A stretch of DNA of 43,571 bases, taken from contig DVGK01000028.1 of the NCBI GenBank assembly GCA_018712785.1, forward strand, positions 1-43,571, given 5' to 3'. The position numbers and the translations under genes are program-made. Source of the DNA: Candidatus Choladousia intestinavium (GTDB lineage Bacteria; Bacillota; Clostridia; Lachnospirales; Lachnospiraceae). Below, piece by piece: positions 19,841 to 28,353 of the stretch. Below the pieces are notes generated by a model. It saw nothing but the letters and a program-made list of their open reading frames with translations. It made no database searches and was not told the origin of the DNA. Each line of letters opens with the position of its first letter. Positions within the stretch are counted from its first letter, which is position 1.

Positions 19841-19883
19841 TCAAATCAAATATCCCGCTGCAGGCCGCGGAAAGGAGGAACCG

Positions 19884-20063
19884 ATGGAATCAAAAAAGGA
19901 CAAAGCAAAGAAGCAGATTCCTCTTCGCCTTTCCGCTTCTCTTTACAGTGAACTGGCCGCCTGGGCCGAGGAAGAATTCCGCTCTGTCAACGGGCAGATC
20001 GAGTATCTTCTTACAGAGTGCGTCCGGCGCCGGAAGAAATCCTGGAAAGACAATGAATCATGA
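19884..20063 (+). CDS. Small Arc/CopG-like ribbon-helix-helix protein
   Basis: A 59-residue protein with the RHH pattern: a basic lead ([10 protein letters not shown]), the strand [20 protein letters not shown] and a second helix in [20 protein letters not shown]. Such proteins bind DNA as dimers via the beta strand. The start is ATG 19884 with AAAGGAGG seven bases upstream; a longer frame from 19815 overlaps the SPFH gene and lacks a ribosome site. Likely co-transcribed with and possibly repressing the SPFH gene. Some annotation pipelines call such proteins antitoxins, but no toxin-like gene is adjacent. Confidence 0.8.
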   Translation: MESKKDKAKKQIPLRLSASLYSELAAWAEEEFRSVNGQIEYLLTECVRRRKKSWKDNES

Positions 20064-20082
20064 ATCCCATTTGGGCAAGGGG

Positions 20083-20122
20083 AAGGCCCCCTGACTGCAG
20101 ATCCGTCAGGGGGCCTTTCTTT
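20083..20122 (+). terminator. Intrinsic terminator after the SPFH/RHH pair
   Basis: AAGGCCCCCTGAC (20083-20095) pairs perfectly with GTCAGGGGGCCTT (20105-20117) around a 9-nt loop, followed by TTCTTTT. The stem may also limit read-through from the convergent lepA side, although the reverse strand lacks a T tract. Confidence 0.92.
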
Positions 20123-20147
20123 TGTCCTTCCGCAATTTCTGCGGAAA

Positions 20148-21959
20148 TCATTTATCATCCAGTTTCAGTACGCTCATGAAGGCTTTCTGAGGAATCTCCA
20201 CATTTCCTACCTGGCGCATCCTCTTTTTTCCTTCCTTCTGCTTCTCCAGCAGCTTTTTCTTTCTGGTAATATCTCCTCCGTAGCACTTGGCCAGGACATC
20301 CTTTCTCATGGCCCGAACCGTCTCCCTGGCGATGATCTTGCTTCCGATGGCAGCCTGGATGGGAATCTCAAAAAGCTGTCTGGGAATCTCCTCCTTAAGC
20401 TTCTCGCACATCTTTCTTCCCCTCTCGTAGGCGGTATCCGCGTGGACGATAAAGGAAAGCGCGTCCACTTCCTCCTTATTCACCAGGATATCCAGTTTCA
20501 CCAGCTCAGAGCGCATATAGCCCTTCAGCTCATAGTCAAAGGAAGCGTATCCTCTGGACCGGGATTTCAGGGCGTCAAAGAAATCATAGATAATCTCATT
20601 TAAGGGCAGAGTATACTTCAGAAGGGCCCTGGTCTCCTCTATGTACTCCATCCCTTCATACATACCCCGCCGTTCCTGACACAGCTCCATAATCGAACCG
20701 ATATATTCTGTAGTCACCATGATCTCCGCGGCCACCACCGGCTCCTCCATATATTCAATCTCCGAGGGGTCCGGCAGATTCGTAGGATTCGTCAGCTCGA
20801 TTACCTCTCCGTTTGTCTTATGCACTTTGTAAATTACACTGGGGGCTGTAGTCACCAAATCCAGGTTATATTCCCTCTCCAGCCGTTCCTGAATAATTTC
20901 CAAATGGAGGAGACCCAGAAATCCGCACCTAAATCCAAAGCCCAGGGCCACGGAAGTCTCCGGCTCAAACTGCAGAGACGCGTCGTTGAGCTGAAGCTTC
21001 TCCAGAGCGTCCCGAAGATCCGGATATTTTGCCCCGTCCGCAGGATACATGCCGCAGTAAACCATGGGATTCACCTTTTTATAGCCGGGAAGAGGTTCCG
21101 CACAGGGCTCCTCCGCGTTGGTCACGGTATCTCCCACCCGGGTATCCTTTACATTTTTAAGGCTTGCCGTAATATAGCCTACCATCCCGGCGCTAAGCTC
21201 TTCGCAGGGGATGAACTGTCCGGCGCCGAAATATCCCACCTCCACCACCTCCGCCTGGGCTTTGGTGGCCATCATCAGAATCGGAGTCCCCTTCCGTACC
21301 GACCCTTCCATCAGCCGGATAAATACGATGACTCCCTTGTAGGAATCATAGATCGAATCGAAAATCAAAGCCTTCAGGGGGGCCTTGGGATCTCCCGCGG
21401 GAGCCGGAATCTTCTCCACAATCTTTTCCAGAACCTGATGTACATTTTCCCCTGTCTTGGCGGAAATCCTGGGGGCATCCTCCGCTTCGATTCCGATCAC
21501 GTCCTCAATCTCCTGGACAACCCTGTCCGGATCCGCGCTTGGAAGATCGATTTTATTAATCACAGGCATCACATTCAGGTCATGATCCAGGGCCAGATAG
21601 ACATTAGCAAGGGTCTGCGCCTCGATTCCCTGGGCGGCATCCACCACCAGAATGGCGCCGTCGCAGGCCGCCAGACTCCTGGAAACCTCATAGTTAAAGT
21701 CCACATGTCCCGGAGTGTCAATTAAATTAAAAATATATTCTTCCCCGTCATCGGCCCGGTATACAGTGCGGACTGCCTGGGACTTAATGGTAATTCCCCT
21801 CTCCCGCTCCAGTTCCATATTATCCAGAACCTGGTTCTGCATCTCCCGGCTGGTCAGAAGGCCTGTCATCTCAATAATTCTGTCCGCCAGTGTAGACTTG
21901 CCGTGGTCGATATGGGCTATGATACAAAAATTTCTGATTTTGCTCTGATCTGTCGTCAC
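20148..21959 (-). CDS. lepA: Elongation factor 4 (LepA)
   Basis: A 603-residue translational GTPase that acts on ribosomes in back-translocation or initiation. G1 is [18 protein letters not shown]2 the RGITIKSQ segment, G3 DTPGHVDF, G4 [10 protein letters not shown]. The C-terminal LepA domain ends [19 protein letters not shown]. The start is GTG at 21959 with AAGGAGG seven bases before; a longer frame to 21995 includes this ribosome site and is rejected. Confidence 0.97.
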   Translation of the reverse strand: MTTDQSKIRNFCIIAHIDHGKSTLADRIIEMTGLLTSREMQNQVLDNMELERERGITIKSQAVRTVYRADDGEEYIFNLIDTPGHVDFNYEVSRSLAACDGAILVVDAAQGIEAQTLANVYLALDHDLNVMPVINKIDLPSADPDRVVQEIEDVIGIEAEDAPRISAKTGENVHQVLEKIVEKIPAPAGDPKAPLKALIFDSIYDSYKGVIVFIRLMEGSVRKGTPILMMATKAQAEVVEVGYFGAGQFIPCEELSAGMVGYITASLKNVKDTRVGDTVTNAEEPCAEPLPGYKKVNPMVYCGMYPADGAKYPDLRDALEKLQLNDASLQFEPETSVALGFGFRCGFLGLLHLEIIQERLEREYNLDLVTTAPSVIYKVHKTNGEVIELTNPTNLPDPSEIEYMEEPVVAAEIMVTTEYIGSIMELCQERRGMYEGMEYIEETRALLKYTLPLNEIIYDFFDALKSRSRGYASFDYELKGYMRSELVKLDILVNKEEVDALSFIVHADTAYERGRKMCEKLKEEIPRQLFEIPIQAAIGSKIIARETVRAMRKDVLAKCYGGDITRKKKLLEKQKEGKKRMRQVGNVEIPQKAFMSVLKLDDK

Positions 21960-22107
21960 TTGTGTTCCTCCTTGCCGCTGCAGTTCACACCGCACACAGA
22001 ATCAGGAAAATACGGTGTGCAAACTGTAACTCCTTGCCAGGCCGCAGCCTGTGTCTGAAACAGTTTAACACATTTTTTCCCGGATTGTCCATAGCAAGGT
22101 AAAGAAG

Positions 22108-23343
22108 TTACTCCCCTGTCAGCACTTGATCCAGTAGGTCTGCCAGAGGCTCCATGGCATTTCGCTCTTCCTCCACTGTATTAAGCTGCGTTCCCGCCTC
22201 AACTAAAAGGGACCTGGGCCTTAGATGCAGATTATACCGCTGGGCCTTCAGATAGATATTTCTGGTGAAGCCCGGATATTGCTCTCTGGCTTTCAGCTCA
22301 AGCTGCAGGGAGAAGGCCAGGTTCTCCTGAATATACGGATTCTCCAGCCAGGTCAGGGGCTGATTCTGATTGTCTCTGGATAATCCGTTAAAAAACATAA
22401 TCATAGATGCGGGCTTCCCGTTAATCTCTGTCACGAACTTCTCCCCCTCCACACCGTCCCGGTGCAGGTCAAGGATCACTTCTATGGAGGGATTCTCTTT
22501 CAGAATCTGCTGGACGGCGGCCCTGGCATAGTCGTAGGCGGCGCTCCGGTCCAGCACGCCGTCAACCAGGTCGTATACGCCTGTATCATGAATCACCTGA
22601 TAGCCGTATTTCTCCCGGAGAAGCTCTGCCAGCGTCTCCCCCATTCCCACAATCGAATCCTCTATTACACCCTCCCTGGAATCCGCAAAGGTTTCCTGGG
22701 AGTGAGTGTGATAAATCAGGATCTGGGGTACGCCAGGATTTTTTTCAATGGACAGATCCTCACTCAGCAGCTCTTCGGCATTCAGAAGCTCTCCGTCAAT
22801 GGTTGTCCCTGCATCCAGAGTAAAATATTCATTTAAAAGATAGTCAAAATCCGAAAGCTGTCCAAGAAGAGCCGGCGAAATTCCGCTTCTTCCTGACGCC
22901 GAAGCCTCTGCCGCCTGTTCTGAAGGAGTTTCCGTCTGATGTCCGTCTTCCGTTTCCAAAGCCTTCCCCGATGCTGTTTCTTCTTTTCCAGCTTCCCCTT
23001 CTCCCGTTTCTTCCCCGCTCCCGCTTTCCATGGCGTCCTCTCCGGCTCCCGTCTCCGTCACTTCTTCCGCCTGTCTTTCTGCCATGTAGGTATAGATTGG
23101 CACCAACTGCTCCATCCACTCTGAGATCCAGTTTCCGTCCCCGCCCCCTTTTACCGCCGCGCTGTAGGCCGGGGCGTACGTCTGGACGGCTGCGTCCTCC
23201 AGCCCCCGTTTCCACTCATCCGGAACAATTCCGGACAAATCCGCCTCCCGGCTCAGCACCTGGCCGCCCTTGTAAATGATATACGTACTCAAAACTGCCA
23301 TTAAAAAATATAAAAGCCTCTGCAGCCATTCTCCATTCCGCAT
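22108..23343 (-). CDS. spoIIP: Stage II sporulation protein P (SpoIIP)
   Basis: A 411-residue peptidoglycan amidase/endopeptidase of the DMP complex (SpoIID-SpoIIM-SpoIIP) needed for engulfment. One N-terminal membrane segment (LLYFLMAVLSTYIIYKGG) precedes a long Glu/Gly/Ser/Ala-rich linker (about residues 90-165). The catalytic domain has VPQILIYHTHSQETFADS, EVILDLHRDGVEG, and ends with a Glu-containing RPRSLLVEAGTQLNTVEEE. The gpr-spoIIP order matches Bacillus. It has its own candidate sigma-E promoter overlapping the end of gpr. Confidence 0.93.
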   Translation of the reverse strand: MRNGEWLQRLLYFLMAVLSTYIIYKGGQVLSREADLSGIVPDEWKRGLEDAAVQTYAPAYSAAVKGGGDGNWISEWMEQLVPIYTYMAERQAEEVTETGAGEDAMESGSGEETGEGEAGKEETASGKALETEDGHQTETPSEQAAEASASGRSGISPALLGQLSDFDYLLNEYFTLDAGTTIDGELLNAEELLSEDLSIEKNPGVPQILIYHTHSQETFADSREGVIEDSIVGMGETLAELLREKYGYQVIHDTGVYDLVDGVLDRSAAYDYARAAVQQILKENPSIEVILDLHRDGVEGEKFVTEINGKPASMIMFFNGLSRDNQNQPLTWLENPYIQENLAFSLQLELKAREQYPGFTRNIYLKAQRYNLHLRPRSLLVEAGTQLNTVEEERNAMEPLADLLDQVLTGE

Positions 23344-23401
23344 CTTCCTCTCCCCTCCGGCATCCCGCAGGCTGGAAAGGGCCTGGAGCTGCCGCTATTT
23401 C

Positions 23402-23430
23402 ATTATATGAGGGGAGGGGCCGAATTATGA
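23402..23430 (-). promoter_or_regulatory. Sigma-E-type promoter of spoIIP
   Basis: On the reverse strand TCATAAT (23430-23424), a 14-bp spacer and CATATAAT (23409-23402). Against KMATATT-N14-CATACAHT this is 6 of 7 and 7 of 8. It overlaps the gpr stop codon and gives a leader of about 50 nt. It fits the known mother-cell expression of SpoIIP, whereas gpr is expressed in the forespore. Confidence 0.65.
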
Positions 23431-24402
23431 CTTGCCGTTCTCGGGCGTCTCTTCCTCTGAGAAAGCTATATTCAGTCCCTCAGAAATCGTATAGCTCAGA
23501 TATTTCACTGTCTCGTCAATATCTTTGGGTGTCACAAACATCGTATTCAAATGAGGGGAAATCAGTTCCCGGATCATCTGATGCTTTTGGGCGCTGTCCA
23601 GAGTTCCGAGAGCCCCTCCCAGCCTCTGCATTTCCTGATGCTCATCCATCTCCGTTACCAGCTCCTCCATCGTGTCATTGACAATGGTGGCCGCATCCAC
23701 CACCGTAGGCACTCCCACCGCGATGACAGGCACGCCCAGAGCCTCCTGGTTAATCCCATTCCGGTGATTGCCTACTCCGGATCCCGGATGGATCCCTGTG
23801 TCTGTAATCTGAATCGTCCGGTTCAGACGCTTTGTACTTCTGGCTGCCAGGGCGTCTATCACAATCACCAGATCCGGCTTCGTCTCCTCTACCACGCCCT
23901 TCACGATCTCCAGGGTCTCCATTCCTGTCTGCGCCATGACTCCGGGAACGATGGCGCTGACACATTCCGTCTCCGCTCCTCTTAAAAAGCTTTTCCCATA
24001 CTCCCGGATCATATGCCTGGTAATACGGAGGTTGCCCACCACATTTGGCCCCAAGGCATCCGGCGTCACTTCCCGGTTTCCCAGTCCCACCACAAGAACC
24101 GACCGTCCTCTCTCTCCCATAAGCTCCCGCAGGTGCCTGGAAAGCTCCCTGGAAATTTCCCGGTGATACCCTTCATCCGGCGCCGACATATTCGGCGCTT
24201 CCAGCGTAATATACGTCCCCACAGGCTTCCCTATGGCCCTGGCTCCGTTTTCTGTTTCAATCCGCACCACCGTAGTATAAATCTCTCTCTCCGGGTCGGA
24301 TTCCTCCTGTACTGTAACGCCCCGGATCCTGGATTCATCCCCGTCGTATCCCTCTCTGGCTTCCAGCGCCAGGTCTGTCCGTATCTGAAAACTCCCGATC
24401 AT
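23425..24402 (-). CDS. gpr: Germination protease GPR
   Basis: A 325-residue spore protease (family A25) that degrades alpha/beta SASPs during germination. It begins MIGSFQIRTDLALEAREGY; the IRTDLALE segment resembles the Bacillus autoprocessing site, so only a short propeptide would be removed. Further motifs are VLVVGLGNREVTPDALGP, ETKPDLVIVIDALAARS, RTIQITDTGIHPGSGVGN and VPVIAVGVPTVVDA. The probable substrate gene lies at 26264-26473. Start ATG behind AAAGGAG; divergent from rpsT. Confidence 0.96.
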   Translation of the reverse strand: MIGSFQIRTDLALEAREGYDGDESRIRGVTVQEESDPEREIYTTVVRIETENGARAIGKPVGTYITLEAPNMSAPDEGYHREISRELSRHLRELMGERGRSVLVVGLGNREVTPDALGPNVVGNLRITRHMIREYGKSFLRGAETECVSAIVPGVMAQTGMETLEIVKGVVEETKPDLVIVIDALAARSTKRLNRTIQITDTGIHPGSGVGNHRNGINQEALGVPVIAVGVPTVVDAATIVNDTMEELVTEMDEHQEMQRLGGALGTLDSAQKHQMIRELISPHLNTMFVTPKDIDETVKYLSYTISEGLNIAFSEEETPENGKS

Positions 24403-24471
24403 CTTTTCTCTCCTTTGTATATTCCTTATTCATTTGATTACTATTTTTTACAAGATTTTCGGAAATATGTA

Positions 24472-24500
24472 TTGACATAAAACTTGGTTTGGACTAAGAT
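24472..24500 (+). promoter_or_regulatory. Sigma-A-type promoter of rpsT
   Basis: TTGACA (24472-24477), a 17-bp spacer, TAAGAT (24495-24500). A leader of roughly 75 nt separates it from the TTG start of rpsT. Confidence 0.85.
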
Positions 24501-24582
24501 ATATGAGTATGTTTACATTAAACGTCCGTGTCCGATTTTAATGAAACAGCCATGAATATAAAAATGTTTGGAGGTGTACGGG

Positions 24583-24846
24583 TTGGCTAACATCAAATCT
24601 GCAAAGAAGAGAATCCTGGTTGCAAAAGCCAGAAATGAGCGTAACAAAGCTGCGAAATCCGCTGTAAAGACAGCTATGAAAAAGGTAGAGGCTGCAGTTG
24701 CTTCTAACGACAAGGCTGCTGCTGACGCCGCTTTATTGAATGCGATTTCTATTATTGACAAAGCGGCAAAAAAGGGAATCTATCATAAGAACAACGCAGC
24801 ACGAAAGGTTTCTCGTCTGACTAAAGCAGTCAACACCCTGGCATAA
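24583..24846 (+). CDS. rpsT: 30S ribosomal protein S20
   Basis: An 87-residue, Lys/Ala-rich S20 (MANIKSAKKRILVAKAR and a C-terminal IYHKNNAARKVSRLTKAV). It is a primary 16S rRNA-binding protein. The start is TTG at 24583, six bases after GGAGGTG; the ATG at 24568 precedes that ribosome site and is not used. A non-ATG start also occurs in other bacterial rpsT genes, where it goes with autoregulation. Flanked by holA and gpr as in Bacillus. Confidence 0.97.
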   Translation: MANIKSAKKRILVAKARNERNKAAKSAVKTAMKKVEAAVASNDKAAADAALLNAISIIDKAAKKGIYHKNNAARKVSRLTKAVNTLA

Positions 24847-24866
24847 GCTTAGCATAGATGAATATT

Positions 24867-24904
24867 AAACACAGTCGGTTCCGTCATGCCGGCTGTGTTT
24901 TTTT
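24867..24904 (+). terminator. Intrinsic terminator of rpsT
   Basis: AAACACAGTCGG (24867-24878) pairs with CCGGCTGTGTTT (24889-24900), one G-U pair, followed by a run of T residues to 24904. Confidence 0.93.
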
Positions 24905-25150
24905 GTGCGCCCGCTGAACTTTCTATTCTTATGAATTGTGAAGGGGGAAGCTTTTCGCTTCCCCCTTCTATGCTCCAGCGCCACGACGGATACCTCCCCT
25001 CTGCCGGCACCCGCCGCATTTGTGCCTCTGACGCACATGCGCATCTGAGTCTTTTTGCTTCTACAGCTCTGACCTGTTGATACGTATATGATACCACCCA
25101 CATATGTACAGAATATGGAGATAATATTAGTTTTTTTCAAAGATTCTAAA
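24905..25150. other. Non-coding gap between rpsT and holA with strong hairpins
   Basis: No convincing gene. The main structure is a perfect 12-bp stem, GAAGGGGGAAGC (24940-24951) with GCTTCCCCCTTC (24957-24968) around a 5-nt loop, with no T tract. A weaker GC-rich dyad lies near 25025-25055. Short open frames of 84-91 codons cross it on the reverse strand, but they lack family features and a good ribosome site. It may be a structured RNA or a dispersed palindromic repeat. Confidence 0.5.
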
Positions 25151-26185
25151 CTAATTCTGAAAATCTTCCTGACGGCTTTTCTTGCTGCTGTACTGCACCA
25201 GAATCATTTCCACTGCCAGCTGATCCCCCAGCCTTCCTGTTTTCACCGCCTCCTCCGCAGCTACGCAGTCCTCCACCGCCTGGCGCAGAACTGCCTTTTC
25301 AAATCGCTCTGTCTGGCGCAGACTCCGCTTTACAATAAAGGGCTGAATTCCTGCTTTCTGGGAAATTCCTCCGGAATCAAAGCCCTGTTCAGACAAATCT
25401 TTGATCTGATACAGCTGGTTGAACTGCCTCGCAATCAAAAACAAAATCCGCATAGGAGGCTCTTTCAGGGCCAAAAGGTCATAATAAAGATCCAGCGCTT
25501 TTCTCTGATTCTTCTCCGCCACCGCATGGATCATATCGAAAATGCGGTTCTCTGTAGTCACTGTACAGATCTCCTGAATATCCTCCACGTCAATGACATT
25601 TCTTCCATAAGTGTAGCAGAAAAGCTTTTCCAGCTCATTTGAGATATTTACCATGTCATTGCCTGCTTTCTGAAAGAAGAGATCCAGAGCCTGTCTTGTA
25701 AGATTTTTCTTTTCCTTCTTTACCTGCCCCAGCACCCACGCAGTCAGCGTTTTGGCGTCCTGACGCCCCAGCTCCACCGCCCTTCCGCAGCTTTTCACCG
25801 CTTTATAGAGCTTTCCTCTCTTGTCTACTTCATCTTCCACAAATACCATCACCGTCTCCTGGGGCATTCCGGGCAGGTATTCGGCCAGTTCTCCTGCGCT
25901 TCCCTTAAAAAGCCCTGTGCTTTCCAGAAGAATCATACGCCTCGGCGCGAAAAAAGGCATAGTATCCGCCTGGCTGATCACCTCCCGGATATCAACTCCC
26001 TTTCCCCTGTAAACAGTTAGGTTCATGGTATCCTCATCCGGAAGCAGAGCTTTTTTGATTCTCTGCTTATACATATCCTTCAGATAGTCTTCTTCTCCGT
26101 ACAGAAGGTAAACCGGCTTCAGCTGTCCCGTCTTCAGATCCTCATTCAGATTCTTCATTCTTTTCTGCCACTCCTTACCAGCCAT
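25151..26185 (-). CDS. holA: DNA polymerase III delta subunit (HolA)
   Basis: A clamp-loader delta subunit of about 344 residues, which opens the sliding clamp. Early motif PVYLLYGEEDYLKDMYKQRI; then ADTMPFFAPRRMILLESTGLFKG and, in the C-terminal helical part, ALKEPPMRILFLIARQFNQL. Starts are ambiguous: ATG 26185 is chosen; ATG 26158 has AAGGAG twelve bases upstream; the TTG at 26215 has no site. holA beside rpsT is the Bacillus yqeN-rpsT order. Confidence 0.92.
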   Translation of the reverse strand: MAGKEWQKRMKNLNEDLKTGQLKPVYLLYGEEDYLKDMYKQRIKKALLPDEDTMNLTVYRGKGVDIREVISQADTMPFFAPRRMILLESTGLFKGSAGELAEYLPGMPQETVMVFVEDEVDKRGKLYKAVKSCGRAVELGRQDAKTLTAWVLGQVKKEKKNLTRQALDLFFQKAGNDMVNISNELEKLFCYTYGRNVIDVEDIQEICTVTTENRIFDMIHAVAEKNQRKALDLYYDLLALKEPPMRILFLIARQFNQLYQIKDLSEQGFDSGGISQKAGIQPFIVKRSLRQTERFEKAVLRQAVEDCVAAEEAVKTGRLGDQLAVEMILVQYSSKKSRQEDFQN

Positions 26186-26263
26186 ACCCGGGGCCCTTAT
26201 CCCGTCCTCTGTCAAAGCGCCCCGGAGACAGCCTGCTCCTGTATAATTCCAGTATGCCTCATT

Positions 26264-26473
26264 TCAGGAATTTTTGCAATTCTCTTCCTGCTTTTTTTCC
26301 CTCTTCCGCTTCGTCATCAAGCCGCCGATTCTTCCTGTCTCCTTGGCGGAAAGGGATTTCCACCCTGTCTCTTTAACCTTTTCTAAAAGTCCCAGCTCCT
26401 GGGCAATCTCATATTTCAATTTGTCATCCGGACTCAGCTCTTCCCAGAGTATCTTTTTTTCTTTCTCAGACAT
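26264..26473 (-). CDS. Small acid-soluble spore protein, alpha/beta type
   Basis: A 69-residue SASP-like protein. The core LSPDDKLKYEIAQELGLL holds the GPR cleavage motif (YEIA), and the second conserved block LSAKETGRIGGLMTKRK matches the GxxGG region of the family. These proteins coat spore DNA. The spacing between blocks and the Lys-rich tail fit the divergent clostridial form. ATG at 26473 follows a TTG at 26476; AAAGGAG lies 9-12 bases upstream, so either could be used. A sigma-G-type promoter precedes it. Confidence 0.85.
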   Translation of the reverse strand: MSEKEKKILWEELSPDDKLKYEIAQELGLLEKVKETGWKSLSAKETGRIGGLMTKRKREKKQEENCKNS

Positions 26474-26558
26474 CAAACAGCCACACTCCTTTCCCCGATT
26501 CAGCCGCGGCCTGCGGCTGGAACAACGCTGCCGCCGTCCGCAACGGGTTATTTTTTAG

Positions 26559-26587
26559 GAGTATGGCCGTTTTTTTATAATTTATAC
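26559..26587 (-). promoter_or_regulatory. Sigma-G-type promoter of the SASP gene
   Basis: On the reverse strand GTATA (26587-26583), a 17-bp spacer and CATACTC (26565-26559). This agrees with GHATR-N17/18-CATWHTA at 5 of 5 and 6 of 7 positions. It lies about 85 bp before the SASP start; a 7-bp hairpin (CAGCCGC/GCGGCTG near 26502-26520) is in the leader. Forespore expression would fit the product. Confidence 0.6.
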
Positions 26588-26609
26588 AGAATCCCCGCAG
26601 TCCAGATCT

Positions 26610-26792
26610 TTAGAAGGACTCCCTTGGGATTACGAGTGCGGCGATTACGTAGGCCAGAATTCCTACCTGCGTAAAAGCCAGAATAATAAAGATCAGCCGG
26701 ATCAGCGTTGGGTCTATATTCAGATATTCACCGATTCCTCCGCACACACCGCAGATTTTTATATCCGTATTGGATTTATATAATTTTCTCAT
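26610..26792 (-). CDS. PspC-domain membrane protein
   Basis: A 60-residue PspC protein: KLYKSNTDIKICGVCGGIGE followed by a single hydrophobic segment (LIRLIFIILAFTQVGILAYVIAALVI). PspC proteins take part in envelope-stress sensing. It starts inside the stop of the DUF4097 gene (4-nt overlap), the last of four coupled genes. Confidence 0.93.
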   Translation of the reverse strand: MRKLYKSNTDIKICGVCGGIGEYLNIDPTLIRLIFIILAFTQVGILAYVIAALVIPRESF

Positions 26793-27592
26793 TGCGCATC
26801 CTCCTCAAATTCGACAGAAACAGATCCCACGCCGCAGTCAATACGGATTTCTTTTGACGCATCGTGAGAGACCTTCGTTTCCGCTCCGATGCTTCCATAG
26901 GATTCTCCATCAATCATTACTTCTCCCACGCCGCACTGGAGATTGTAATCAAAATCTGTACTCTTCCCAAGCAGCGTCGCGTCTACTTCTCCCACGCCGC
27001 AGTCAATTTTCATCTCTTTCCGGATATCCATTCTCAGGCTGCAGTTTCCCACGCCGCAGTCCACCTCCAGCTTCTCGCTGCGGATAAATCCCTCCTGAAC
27101 CGTCAGCTCCCCCGTTCCCAGATCAATCTTCACTTCTTCCAGAAGCTCCCGCTCCGGTACATAGATTTCAAGAGCCGAGGTTTCATTTCCGAATTTCCAG
27201 AAATTCCAGGTGCTCTTTTTGGAGCGGATTTTCAGCTTCATTCCATCCTGACTGCAGGAAAAACCGGTCGGAAGGCGGCTTCCGCTTACCTTCCACTCCG
27301 CTTCCTGCCAAGGGATCAGGACACAGTTTGTTTCGCCCAGGTCAAGATCTAATTCTGTAATGTTTGCATAGGTCTCGGAAAACTCAGTTTCCGTTTTCTC
27401 TGATTTAGACAGATCCGTTCCGATATCCCGAAACCAGCCCAGCTTTTCTTCCAGCTGCACTCTTCCCTGCTGAATCACATCTGTCATCCCCCGTTCACTG
27501 ATTCCGAAGAAAAAACTGGCTATGCAGAAGGATAAACCCACCAGGACACAGCAAAACGCTGCGATCAGCAGGGCCTTTGTACTCTTTTTCAA
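26789..27592 (-). CDS. DUF4097-family membrane-anchored beta-repeat protein
   Basis: A protein of 267 residues. An N-terminal membrane anchor (KALLIAAFCCVLVGLSFCIASFFFG) is followed by an outward-facing DUF4097 beta-helix-like domain. CGVG recurs four times in the last 90 residues (VDCGVGNC, IDCGVGEV, LQCGVGEV, IDCGVGSV), with a related GTGELTV before them, marking the turns of the repeat. The start is TTG at 27592 after GGAGGTG, overlapping the DUF1700 stop by 4 nt; the longer frame to 27643 is rejected. Related LiaF/LiaG-type proteins act in envelope stress; the exact role is unknown. Confidence 0.85.
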   Translation of the reverse strand: MKKSTKALLIAAFCCVLVGLSFCIASFFFGISERGMTDVIQQGRVQLEEKLGWFRDIGTDLSKSEKTETEFSETYANITELDLDLGETNCVLIPWQEAEWKVSGSRLPTGFSCSQDGMKLKIRSKKSTWNFWKFGNETSALEIYVPERELLEEVKIDLGTGELTVQEGFIRSEKLEVDCGVGNCSLRMDIRKEMKIDCGVGEVDATLLGKSTDFDYNLQCGVGEVMIDGESYGSIGAETKVSHDASKEIRIDCGVGSVSVEFEEDAQ

Positions 27593-28353
27593 CGAGACGC
27601 ACCTCCTTTTCCCAGGAATCGCCGAAGGGTCTTCCCAAACCACCTCCAGAGCCTCCCAATCTGTTCAAAAATAAACCGGAACAGAGCCGGAATCACGGTG
27701 GAGCATCCCCACTTTCCCAGGAGAGCCGCTACTAGAGCCAATGCGAACATGAAAAATCCGCTTCCGATCATCATGGTTCCATAGGCCGGCGAAGCCATGC
27801 GGCTTCCCCCCTGTATCACCATCTCGATTCCTCCGGCCAGGAACCCGATGGCCGCTCCGAAGGCCGCGAACACCAGCCCGAACAGCCCGCCAAAAATTCC
27901 GAGGATTCCTCCCAGAATCCCAAACACCACAGAAAAGCCCGCCGAAATCAAGCTGCCCGCAGCCGGGATTCCGAAAAAAATCACCAGGAGTACGATTAAG
28001 AGAGTCTGGCGTCGCTTCTCGGAATCTCTCCTTCGCCCGCCACGCTTCCCTTTCACTTCTCCTGTCTCTACAAGCTGCCCGTAGGAATCCGGAATCTGTT
28101 CCTTCTCCTTATAGCGGGTATCCTCATATCCCCGTTCCGTAAATTCTCCTCCCCTGTCATTTCCCCACAGGCTCCCCTTAATCTCTGCAGCCACCTTCTC
28201 CGGACTTCCAAGGCGTCCGGCTATCTCTTCCGGAGTAAGATCTCCGGATTCCTCCAGATAATCCCGATAATAATCCAGGGCCTCTTCTCTCTCTTCCTCT
28301 TCAAGATCCGCCAGCAGATATTCAAGCTCTTTTAAGAACTCCTCCCGACTCAT
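27589..28353 (-). CDS. DUF1700-family membrane protein
   Basis: A 254-residue protein. The N-terminal DUF1700 domain (MSREEFLKELEYLLADLEEE, then YRDYLEESG) is predicted cytoplasmic. A variable charged linker leads to hydrophobic Gly/Phe/Ala-rich segments from about residue 120 (LLIVLLVIFFGIPAAG onward), at least three membrane spans. DUF1700 genes are characteristically paired with PadR regulators. The ATG at 28353 overlaps the padR stop by 4 nt and has GGAGG eight bases upstream. Confidence 0.87.
   Translation of the reverse strand: MSREEFLKELEYLLADLEEEEREEALDYYRDYLEESGDLTPEEIAGRLGSPEKVAAEIKGSLWGNDRGGEFTERGYEDTRYKEKEQIPDSYGQLVETGEVKGKRGGRRRDSEKRRQTLLIVLLVIFFGIPAAGSLISAGFSVVFGILGGILGIFGGLFGLVFAAFGAAIGFLAGGIEMVIQGGSRMASPAYGTMMIGSGFFMFALALVAALLGKWGCSTVIPALFRFIFEQIGRLWRWFGKTLRRFLGKGGASR

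Noticed and set aside
19884..20063. Toxin-antitoxin system
   Set aside because: The RHH protein is antitoxin-like, but its only partner is an SPFH membrane protein, not a toxin family.
21960..21995. Longer LepA start
   Set aside because: The extension spans the AAGGAGG site that serves the GTG at 21959.
22844..23279. Arg/Gly- and Pro/Leu-rich frames on both strands over spoIIP
   Set aside because: Low-complexity shadows of the Glu/Gly-rich SpoIIP linker.
24849..25140. Open frames of 84-91 codons between rpsT and holA
   Set aside because: They run through the rpsT terminator and a strong hairpin, have no good ribosome site, and show no recognisable domain.
26816..27110. DNA-level tandem repeat in the DUF4097 gene
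   Set aside because: The repeated CGVG stretches are a protein-family feature; the DNA between them is too divergent for a recent tandem repeat.
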